From a virus, in IMG/VR virus record IMGVR_UViG_3300049008_000030, positions 1-54,112 of that record: DNA of 54,112 bases, one strand, 5' to 3'. Made by a program: the position numbers and the translations under genes. The notes under the pieces are model-generated. The model was given only the letters and a program-made list of their open reading frames with translations, did not search any database and was not told where the DNA came from. Within the stretch, counting starts at the first letter, position 1; every line of letters begins with the position of its first letter. Shown here piece after piece: positions 9,944-20,900 of the stretch.

Positions 9944-11134
9944 ATGTCTGAACCTATCACTTGGAGAAGCGTGGCTGCTCCTGACATGAGATCATCTGCT
10001 GCAATTATGAATGCTGGCAATGAGTCCATTAACCAAGGTATTACTTCCTTAGCTGCTTTAGCTAAAGGTTATGCTGATGAGCAAAAGGGTATTGCTGTAT
10101 CGAATGCTGTAGCTGATATGAGTAACGCTACTAATGAGGCTGATCTTGGGTCTGCATTTGCTGCTCACTCAGCTAATCTTAAGGATCATGGTATTGACCT
10201 TAAAGAGCTTATTGCGGCTAGACAAGCGCAACATACGTCCAATAACAGTGATGCTGAACTTGCGGCTCGCCAAGCTTTGAATGCTTCTGCTATAGCGATG
10301 AACAACTCTACTATAGCGGGTAATGACGTACGACAGGCAGGTGATCTTATAGACAATAATACTAAGCAAGGTGTATTGGATAATCAGGTACAGGCATTTG
10401 GTGATGCACATAATACAGTTCTCTCTAATATAGCTAACAACAATGCACAGACCGCTATTGCACAAACCAATGCGAATACTAATGCTTCACAAGCTAAAGC
10501 TGCTATTAATGAACTAGCGCTGAAGAGGAGTCTAGTAGAAGCTACGGAGAAAGCACAGAATAGATTCGTAACACTGGGTCAGGATGTAAATTATCGCAAT
10601 GCTGACGGTACTTCTAATATGGGTATGATAGTAGATACTATGCAAAAAGAGGGGTATACCATACCCAACATTGGTGCTGGTAAGCAGCTTAGTGATAATC
10701 TAGGTGACAGAGCAAATAAACTTGCTGCTGCGGCTAAGGAGGCTGAGGTCATTACAGATCGTGAAACTAAGAAGTACGAGCAAACCATAAAAGATGCGGG
10801 TGACTCTAGGAAAGCCTCTTTAAAATCTAGGATAGATGGGCTTGATACTGATACTCTTACTTCTCCTTTTGGGGGCGGTGATCGTGAGAAATTTGATGGA
10901 GCTTCTGTGCTTACATCCGCTTATGCAGCTCAGGCTAGAGATGATTCCGGTAAGATGGGGCCAATACCTACTACAGTTCTTGATAAAATATACGATCTAC
11001 ACTCTAGTAGTGGTGACATAAAAACAAAAGAGTATACGAAGGATGTAGAAGGGTATGTGGCAATGCAAGAGCAGAAATATCAAATAGGTCTTGGTAAACT
11101 TAAAAAAGAGGTAGTGAATATTCCTAATAGGTAA
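9944..11134 (+). CDS. Helical internal virion protein (N4 gp51 position)
   Basis: A 396-residue, Ala/Asn/Asp-rich, almost wholly helical protein, 9 bp after the previous gene (AAGGAACTATT leader). It contains one Lys-Gln-Gly-Val-Leu-Asp-Asn-Gln motif (about residues 145-152) resembling the repeats of the 318-residue protein at 6498. Composition and place match an ejected internal protein accompanying vRNAP; no specific domain is recognised. Confidence 0.65.
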   Translation: MSEPITWRSVAAPDMRSSAAIMNAGNESINQGITSLAALAKGYADEQKGIAVSNAVADMSNATNEADLGSAFAAHSANLKDHGIDLKELIAARQAQHTSNNSDAELAARQALNASAIAMNNSTIAGNDVRQAGDLIDNNTKQGVLDNQVQAFGDAHNTVLSNIANNNAQTAIAQTNANTNASQAKAAINELALKRSLVEATEKAQNRFVTLGQDVNYRNADGTSNMGMIVDTMQKEGYTIPNIGAGKQLSDNLGDRANKLAAAAKEAEVITDRETKKYEQTIKDAGDSRKASLKSRIDGLDTDTLTSPFGGGDREKFDGASVLTSAYAAQARDDSGKMGPIPTTVLDKIYDLHSSSGDIKTKEYTKDVEGYVAMQEQKYQIGLGKLKKEVVNIPNR

Positions 11135-11220
11135 AGCCTCTGCTTACCCAGTATGTATTTATTAATTCCTTTTTACTTTCAAAACTTGTATTCTGGATGG
11201 CTTTCTATAAGGGGTCATCC

Positions 11221-11739
11221 ATGAATCAACCACTACCGCCAGTCGAACAAGCAAAAGTATTCTTCTTCTTTTTATTAATTACCCTAATGATACCTATTGG
11301 TATAGGTGTTCTGTTAATACTGGTTACATTGTGGGGCTTATATAAGATGCGAAGTACCTATGATTTTAGTTACTTGGATACTGTAAACATTATTCACAAA
11401 GGTCTTGCTGGTGTAGTTGCTGTAGGATTAGTGCTTAGTGCTATGGCTAGTAAAGAGCAAGTAGCTATAGTGCTTACATTAATGATCTACCCTGTGTACT
11501 ATTTTTTACTTACTACTCTATTCTATACTCCACTAAGTAAGCATAAGGAATGGGTAGTAGCTAATGGTATATTCTCTACTACTACAGCAGAGTCTAAGCA
11601 TACAAGGACTACACCATTGATCTCATTCGGTAAGACTGCTTCAATAGCTGATGAGTTGATTAAGTTAAATAACCTAAAAGAAGCCAATATAATTACACTA
11701 GATGAGTTTAATACACTACGCAGTAAGTTGTTGAGTTAA
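11221..11739 (+). CDS. Membrane protein with C-terminal SHOCT domain
   Basis: A 172-residue protein starting at the second ATG, which has a clear Shine-Dalgarno (AAGGGG, 6 bp away); the ATG at 11197 lacks one. Two hydrophobic helices at about residues 14-38 and 62-105 (the latter probably paired) give a small polytopic membrane protein. The last 28 residues (DELIKLNNLKEANIITLDEF onwards) match the SHOCT pattern of short C-terminal two-helix domains. The function is unknown; position just before vRNAP is not one where N4 has a recognised counterpart. Confidence 0.7.
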   Translation: MNQPLPPVEQAKVFFFFLLITLMIPIGIGVLLILVTLWGLYKMRSTYDFSYLDTVNIIHKGLAGVVAVGLVLSAMASKEQVAIVLTLMIYPVYYFLLTTLFYTPLSKHKEWVVANGIFSTTTAESKHTRTTPLISFGKTASIADELIKLNNLKEANIITLDEFNTLRSKLLS

Positions 11740-11745
11740 ACCCTA

Positions 11746-11812
11746 GACTTCAATAATACCTAGCCTCCCCTAGCTCGTAGAGCGTATGGGGTGGTTAGGT
11801 ATTATTGAAGTC
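11746..11812 (+). repeat. Long inverted repeat (extended hairpin) upstream of vRNAP
   Basis: A near-perfect inverted repeat, GACTTCAATAATACCTA...TAGGTATTATTGAAGTC, continues inward with CCTCCCC/GGGGTGG pairing around a short loop. It begins 7 bp after the SHOCT gene stop. No T-run follows, so it is not a textbook terminator; an RNase III type processing site or transcriptional attenuator before the vRNAP gene is possible. The rest of the 178-bp gap (11813-11917) is AT-rich and holds no ORF. Confidence 0.8.
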
Positions 11813-11917
11813 AACTGATGATAGACGTTAATTAAATAAGATATTTTTAACTCAAGTAGTTAAAATGTAATACATCTACTATAACTTGTAAGCCAATACT
11901 CACATAACGGACACATA

Positions 11918-14900
11918 ATGACCCCAGAATCACTACAACCCACACAAGGTTTTGCAAACACATCAAGCGGTAGTTTCGTAAATGTATCTAGTGATGGTTT
12001 TGCAAATACGTCAAGTGATGGTTTATTGCCTCCAGACTCTAATACTTCTTTGCTGGAAAATAAGATGAGAGGGGTTGCTACTGCTTCTGATGCTAAGAAG
12101 CATTTCCTAGATCCATCTTCTTCTATAGATCCTACGCTAACTTCACTCAAGTATCAGACTGTCGTAGATGGCGATACACTAAAGAATAAGTTAACTGGTG
12201 AAAAGAGTCGTATAACTCAGGGTGAGGAAGATACAGGATTTAGGTTTAATCCTTGGGAGGTCAAGCACGGGGACAAATTCGATGCTACTGCGGCTGCTAG
12301 GATACTTGACCAAAGGAAGGCTATTGCCAAAATTAATGGTTTACCTCTTGATTACATTCCTGATTCAGCGGTATATGGCAGAGGCGAAAACGCTAAGAGG
12401 GTATTCGGGGATCTACTTAAAGAGACAGGCGACTTCAATCTTGTAAAGACAGGTAAAATAGATATACACGATAGACCTGTAACAGAAATTTTTGCTCCTG
12501 GCTCTGATCAATCATTAGTGGCTCCTATGAATACAGAAGAGCTTAATGCTGATTACAACTCACGACACAATATAACAGGGCGAGGCATAAATGTACTCAA
12601 GAAAGCTGCTGAAAGAGAGGAAGCTACTAAGTACTCAGTTAGTGATGCTAACAGGGAAACACTGCTAGGTGGTGCAGTCAATCTTGTGGCTGGAGGAGCT
12701 GTTGCTGCCTCAGATCAGATATACAACATGGCTAAATCCCCTTTTGAGTTGCTAGGTCAGTTTACAGAACATGGTATTACCAACAAACAAAGAGAGCTGT
12801 CTGCTGCCTTAACTACCAAACAAGAAGCTGCTGGTAAAACAGGTACTACGTATACACCTACTGCTGAAGAACAAGCTATCCTTGAAACACCAGCACAGAC
12901 TTTCATGCGGGAAAATCTTAGACCTGTTCTTAATGGTGAGCGTAATATTTCTGCTAAAGATTTAATGGCAGGACTTAATACCGTAGATCCATTACAGCAA
13001 AGTATTCATGAGAAGCTACAGGAAACTGCTTTTGTAAAAGAAAATATTACAGATAAACTTACTGCGATGCAGGAAGGTAATAGAAGGCTTTATAACTCTG
13101 CTGGCTCAGATGAGTTATATAAAGAATCTAAAGGTCTTTATAACGACTCTGTTGAACCTACCTTTGTTGAAGGTGTGCAGAAGTTTAAGAAGGGTCATGT
13201 AGTTGATGGCTCCTTACAAATGGTTGATGCTATTGCTAATGCGGGAGCAGGTATCCTTAGAGTAGGAGCCAATAACAAGCAAGCGGTAGCCGAAGAAGCA
13301 GGTAAACAAATAATTAATTCCTTTGCGGCATCTAAGGCACTACTTGCAACAGCCCTTGGAATGTACACAAATACTGATTCAGAAATAACAGATAATTTTG
13401 TTAAAGAAAATGGTAGATACCCTGAAGGTAGGGAAGTTGATAACATCCATGCAGCCAGTTTTTTATCTGCAATGGCAGATTCCTATACTGATAAGTGGCT
13501 TACATCTAAACCAGGTATAGCCCTAGCTATACCCAGAGAATTTATAACTGAGGCAGGTCAAAACTTTCTTGAACAGGATGCAGCTAAACAGGGAGCATCT
13601 AAGATAGATCGGGGTGAAGTCTTTGCTAGTGGTACTATCGGTGCATTGGCAGCTGGTGGTCATTCGGTAATAACCAGCCCTGAAGCAGCTATCATAGAAG
13701 CTGCTCAGGGCGTAGGTAATATTGCTGGTGGCGCTATTTCAGGAGCTAAAAAGGCAGCTCCTACTATTCAGTGGGCTGCTCAAGCATTGGGTGACGCTGG
13801 TAGAGAGTACGGTAACGTACTACCTGATGGATTAGCAGAAGGAATGTCTGATGCTACCAAAGCTGGTTTAGCGAAACTTACTGGGGCTTTAACAGGTATG
13901 CCGACAGACTCTTTAGGGAGTGGTCTGAAAGCGGCTGGTTCATTAGCAGCTCATGCAACTAAAGAAGGCGCTAAAGCTGTTGGTGGTGCTGTAGGTGATT
14001 ACCTTGATTCAGCTTTTCCTATTTCTTCTCAAGCCATCAAGGACTTTAAGGCATCTAATCTAGTCCCAGATAAGATTAGTAATGCTGTAGATGCAGCTAA
14101 ACAAGAAGTTACAGATGCAGTTGATGAGGTAAATTCATCTACGGCAACACCTATGCCTATGGCTGATGTACTAAAGCAAGCCTCTGAAACAAAAGATCCT
14201 AGGCAGACGTTAAAAACGATGCTACAGACTGGAAACAGTCCTGCCGCTGATACTACCCCAGAAGATCGTAAAGCGTTTGTAGACCTGGCTACTGAGCATA
14301 ATACAGCGCTTGTTACGACAGCACTAGATATGGGTAAGCAGGACAAATCTGGTATGTCTGAAGCTGAACGCCAAACAGTCGTAGACAAGCAAGGAGAATT
14401 GCTTGCCGAGTTCAGAAAGAACAAAGAAACCATTGATGGTATCAAAGCTTTTAATCCAGAAGCAGATACTACGGATACTGACTTATCAATAGTAGCAAAA
14501 GCAACAACACCTGAACTAGCAAATCATCCTGATACGCTTCAAGCTATTGATCGTACTATTCGTAGTATGCGTCAACCTAATAAGGTTAGTATTGAGCAAG
14601 CAGAATCTTTACAAGCTAAAGCAACACTGACACCAGAACAGACTTCTGTAGTATCTGCTTTCATTGCAACCCAGACAGCAAAGAATGAACTTAAAAGTAT
14701 GTCCAAGGTTGGTGATGAAGTAATCTATGGTCAAAAGGCTGAGAATGGTAAGAAGGGCTTCCTTGGTATGGTAGAGCATCAAGCTATTATTGCTGATGCC
14801 TTGGATCAAAATAATATACCGGCTGCACAAAGTGCATTGGATGGATTCAAGTCATTTGCAGCTAGTCAGGCTAAGAAAGCAGCGAGTCTTACTGCCATGA

Positions 14901-17900
14901 GTGTAGCAGCAAAGGCAGAGAAATTCTCAGAGGTTAAGGCTCTCGACAAGCAGTTCAAAGAGGACTTCCCTACATTCCAACCGCTTAACAATCAAGCATC
15001 AACTGCTTTTTTAAACCTTGCTAATACTGTTGGTAAGGAAGCAGACATGCTAACTAACGCTGTAGCTGAAGCTGAGTTGCATATCAAGTTAGGTACTACA
15101 GAAGCTAAAGCTGTACCTGTTAATCAAGAAGCATCCATAATAACACCCGTAGGTACAGACAATGCAAAACTCACTAGCTCCTTGGATTCAAATACTACTC
15201 AAGCAAGCGGAACTGAACAAGGAAGTGATACCAGTATTGATACTGGATTAGAATCAGCTTTGGTTGTAGATCCAGTAATCAACAACACAACCGCAGAGCA
15301 GGTAACTACTGATACCAGTGGTAATGCTGAAGAAGAATCAATAACTGATCCTGTGGCTAAAGTAGCTGATGCAACTGAAGAGACTACAGCGGATACTACC
15401 TCAGAGGGCCTAGGTAAAGTTAGGTCTATTGCAGAAGCTATAGCCAAATACTACGGGCTACCTGAATTTAGTAACATATTCATAGGTGATCGAACAGCTC
15501 CATCAGGTAACAAATCACGGGCTTGGTACACACACGATACTGCTAATGGACATAGCCTTGGATTGTCTAGTGAGATAGTTAGCGCACTTTCATCACCAGA
15601 TGCAAGGCTACAAGCCGCTGCATTAGAAACTCTTCATCACGAACTAGGTCATCACGCAGCCGTGTCTCTGTACGCTAGTGCCTCACCTGAAGTTAGGGCA
15701 GCCGTAGATGCAGATTATGCTAAGTTTGTTGAGGAGTCCAAGACGCGTACACCAAGAGAGTCTATAGCTGCACGTAATACTATTATACGTGGTCAGGCTG
15801 TACGTGACAGGGTACGTGACCCATCACTGCCTCCTTTGACCAAGGAGCAGAATGACTACATTGCTGGCTATAGCATTGACTTCCAAGAGTGGTTAGCAGA
15901 TGAAGGTGCTAAGTATTTACTTGATCCCACTTCTATCGCTAAACTAAATCCACACACTCAAGGACTAATTCAGAAGATAGCTGCGTACTTACAAGAACTT
16001 ATCGGTAAGTTCTCTAAAGAATACGCTGTAGGTGGTGAGGGTGTAAAAGCTTTCTATAAAGAACTAGAGGATAGGCGTGTACTAGCTCGTATTAAAGAGT
16101 TATCTAAAACAAAGAATCTTACAAAGGCTCCTCCTTTTTTAATCGCTGTAATCGACTACATTGTTACTTCTAACACATCAAAAGATTATTCTTACAAACA
16201 GAACAATCATACCATTTCTGTTTTGGAAGCTTTACCTGATAAAGCCACTAACTTGGGTACACAGTCACTTGATAGCACTAGAAAGTTCTTAACAGGTAAG
16301 AAACTAAGTGACTACTACATAACCAAAGTACTCGATAAAGTTAGTAAGTACAGTGCGTTAATAACGACCCCTAATTTCTTCAGTACACTGAAAGATGCAG
16401 GTGTTAAAGAAGCACTCGGACTAACTCCAGAACAACTTAATGGACTAGCTGCGCTAACTACATTTGTAGATAAATTTGCTGAGACATTCAAAGAAGATAC
16501 CTTTACAGCTGACAGGGAACCGTTTTCAGAAGGTCTTAGCAGAAACCCTGCCTTCTATTTTATGAAGGAAAAGGGTAGAGATCCCTTTGATGAAAACTTT
16601 GTAAGTACTCTAGCAACGGTTGCTTATTCTTGGGTTGTTAATAATGCTAATAACCTTATTCAGCATAATGACGAGGGTATTAATAGGTTACTGGGTAGAG
16701 ACAGTAAGAGTAAAGTATCGGATCAAGAGCGTGAATTGTTAAGTGATAAACAGATCCTTAAGTCTGCTCTGATAACCAGCTTAGGTAAAGAGATTGTAAG
16801 TTCTTTGGGTCTTACCTTTAATACTAAAGCTGATGGTTCTGTTGAATCAAAGATGGTTGAAGCCTTGGGTATCTATGCAGTGAATACCTTGGATCACATG
16901 GGTATACTAAATAAGTCTGTGGCAATACACAAAAATATATTTCTTGCCATGAAGAATGGTAAACCTATTCCTGAAGTTAAAACACCTGCTACAGGTCAGA
17001 ATGCAATCTACTTCACAGGTGTGGCTACTACGGTTACACCTGTTAAGGATAAAAGCTATAGTAATACTGAGCTTAGTGAAAAGGTACAGAAGCTTGTAGA
17101 TGACAACCGTACGAGTAAAGGCTTGCTTACTGAGTTATTTGATTACAAACAACAAAGAGCGTTGCCCTTGCTTGTAGCCCCTACACTTAAGGATGTTCCT
17201 AAGCGTATAAAACGAGGTATTAAAAGGATACCTGAAAGGGTACGTAAAGCCCTGCATAAGTACAACTCTAATGCGTTTACCATTAACATGGGTAATCATA
17301 CTGTTTTGGATTTCTTGGAGCGTGAGCAGCAATTACGCATCTTTAAATACAATGAAAATTTAGAGGGTGTACATGATGTAAACATTAAATCTGTACAAGG
17401 AACCAATAGAACTGCTAAGAATGAGCTTGAAGCTTATCATCAATTAGTTGAACACTTGAAGCTACAGCCAGAGGGTATGTCTACACCCATGTACTTCATG
17501 TCTTCAGTCTGGAAGAGTGGTAGAGCAGGTATGGAAGGTTTGATTAATCCTCAAGCCAGTAAATTCTTTAGGCACATGATAGGTATGGCATCTTGGGAAT
17601 CTACGATTGATAGCCCTGAGAAGCTAGAGCTATTCAAGATAGCCGTTGCTGAAGCACTTGGATCAAAGGTAGATAGACAATCAAATGAAACCTCACTAGA
17701 AGCCTTTGATAGGCTACGCAATCAACCAGAAATACGAGATGGTGTTGCCAGCATTAAGTATCTTAATTCTGGTGTAGAGTTCTCTGCTGAACAGAAGCTT
17801 GCTGCACAGGAAGATATTCTAGCAGCGATTGAGAAAGGTGGTAGCGAGATGTACACGCTGGAAGCTTTAACAGCTCTTGCTACTTATTCAGAGACAGAAT

Positions 17901-20900
17901 CATTTACTACTAGAATGACTAAAGAGGTTGATGGTGTCACTAACGGGGTCATTATTGGTTTGATTCAGTTGGGAGGTTATAGACCTAAAGAGTTATTAGA
18001 GTTCTTAAAAGCTGGTGGTTTATCTGAAGATCCTAATTTTGTCTATGGTGAATGGGTAGCTAAAAACGGTAGTATGGATAACTACCAACGCATAGCAGCT
18101 ACGCTGGTTAAGTATATGACTACCTTTCGTAAAGAGCTGGATGCGAAAGACAAGAGCGGTATTGCTAAGGAGTTTACTACTAAAGAACGTGGGGACAGGG
18201 ATACTTTAGATGGTATAGAGTTCTTCATAGGTGACTTAGGGACTGCGAATGAGCTGACTAAAGCAGCCAGAGACTTAGCTAAAAATCCTGTGATGATTAC
18301 CAACTTCGGTTCAGCTATGAAGAATGTTGTCGAAGGTCTTGGTATGGGTACAGTTGAGAACTTTTATAGTATGCTTGAGGATGCTAGGGATAATCAAGTA
18401 GCTCTTGATAAAATATCAAAACAACTAAACAAAATTCTTAAGCTTGAAATACCACATAAAATCTTAAAGGCTTCGTATCTTCTTGATGTAGAGGATACTA
18501 ACGAAAATGAGGCTCTTAAGTTTAAACTTAGTAAAAACGAAACAGAAAAGTTCCAGAAGCTTGTAGCTACTTCTATTGGTTCAGGTATGAGCCATAGTAT
18601 TACAGAACATTTCCAACCATTCATTGATAAGAGAAAAGGATTAAACAATGCCATGACCTTGGTTCATGCTGCATTTATGATTAAGTACGATGCTGCGTAT
18701 AAAGCAGCTAGAGATCTTAAGGGATCTAATCTATCCAAAGAAGAAGTGAATGCTTTGGTTAAAACATTAGAACCCTCTATGGCTTCCTTTGATCATGCTA
18801 TGTCTGATGGAGAAATGGACACTGAACTGCTTGTAGCTTCTAATGAGAGTAAGACAGTTCTTATACCAGACCCAAAAAGACCGGGGGAATTTATCCCTGA
18901 TCCAGCATACACTGTGCAAGTAAACGCTAAGAAGAATCTACCACATGGGCCTAAGAGTGTTACTGCTCATGGTTCAGTAAGCTACTTTGGTTTCCCTGGC
19001 GTGGGTTCTGTTATCAAAGCTATCCATAGTTCTGATGGTGCTGTGCAATATAAACTGATGGAAACGTCTTCGGTATTGAATGTCCATGACGCTGATGTAT
19101 CAGGTATAGATGGTGCTATGGTTATGGCACAACGTCAGAACCTAGCCTTCAAAGAAATGAATGAAGATTACTCTATGCGAGCTTCTATACAGAAGTCATT
19201 GCTTAGAGCTATGAAAGAGCTTACCCCTGCTGAAGTAAAGCAGGTTGAGGCTTTACTACAGATAACTAATGATAAAGCTGAGGGGTTTCTTGGACATGAC
19301 TTTGTTAGGGCAGAAGGTGAAGGTAAGAGTAGAAAGACTGTAGCTAAGTACAAGACTATCGATGCGTTTGTTACTGAGTTTACCGACACAACCAAGATAG
19401 ACTTAGCAGCTAAGAAAGCATTGCTGGCTAGTATTAAGACTTGGGTACAGTACAATTTAAATCATGGAGGATATGTAGTCGATGAAGATTCCGAAGCTTT
19501 TTTTGCAACATTAGAAGAGATGGAAAGTTCCTTAGAACAGGAAGATGCAGCTATCAATGCTATGATGAAAGAAGAAATTGCTCAGATGAAGAAGGCAGAA
19601 AGGAATCGTATTAGCGGTAAAATTAAATCTTCTGCTACAGAAGATATAGATATAGCTAACTTTGTTGCTGATTCCTTGCCTATCACTATATCTGCTTCAA
19701 CAGTGAACTCAATCTTTGATGAGTTGGGTAAGCTTGATAATGTAACAGATCCTACAAGCCATACAGAGAATCTAAGAACTGTCTTGAATCAGTCTATTAG
19801 ACAAGTACTGAATCCAATGGAGTTACTGGTTCGTAAGCTAGGTCAGACTAATAGCGGTGTACTGTCGAAAGGTAAGATTTACCTTAATCTTGGTAACGCT
19901 GCTAGGTTACATACTACTGATCAGTCTGCTCAAGAGGTCTATGTCCATGAGCTTGTTCATGCGGTAACTGCGGCTGCACTCGCATCAAACTACTGGTTAC
20001 GTAAACAAGCCAGAAGCTTGTATGAGAAAGTACAAGACCAAATTACTCCAGAGAGTTTCTTGGATTATGATGGGCAAGGTAATATCATTGTTCCTGCGGG
20101 TAGTACAGAGGAGCAGACTATAGCCAAGGCTAAAGCTGTCTATGATCATATCTTTGATAACAACGATATTGCTAAGCTTAGTTATACGAACCCGATCACT
20201 AATGAAATAGTGCCAATTCAGTACAGCAATGGCTTACTTGAGTTTGTAGCGATGGGTACTACCAATGCTAAGTTCATTAAGATATTGGCAGGCATTAATA
20301 CCAATAAGTCTAAACGTGATCCACTAACCTATGCAGATAGAGTGTATAACGTATTCATCGGCGCAATTAATTCTGTGCTAAGTTTGATTAACAAAACCAA
20401 AGATCCAGCAGCGAATGTTGCTTTGATGAAACTGATGCACAAGTTGGCTAATGCCAACCAAGTTAAATCCAATATCATCATGCGTAAGTTTGAAGAGAAT
20501 GGTCACTTGGAAGATATTGTAAACTCTAAGCTGTATAAGGCATTGGCTTATTCTGCTTTAACCAGTAGTCAACTACTCAAGGCTAGAAAGAATAAAACAC
20601 TCTCTGCTGTGGGTAATATGATTGGTTTGAGTCAGGATACTAGCTTTGAAGCCTATAAGAAGGTAGCCGGTAAGTTAGCTCGTAGACATGGTAATTCGCA
20701 TAGAACTATTCTGTCTCAGTTAGTGACTGAAGCTGAAGGTATTACTGCTATATCGTCTGCGTACCTGCACATGCTGTCTAAGTCTAATATGCTTATTGAT
20801 CAACTTAGACGTTTGCAAGCACAGAGTGTGACTAATCAAATACTGGGTAGCTTTATTGTAGGTATGCCTTCTAAGAGTGAGGGTATAGCGATTACCAAGG

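Noticed and set aside
14029-15447. Antisense ORFs opposite the vRNAP gene
   Set aside because: They arise from low stop density opposite Ala/Thr/Ser-rich codons and have no SD or conserved features.
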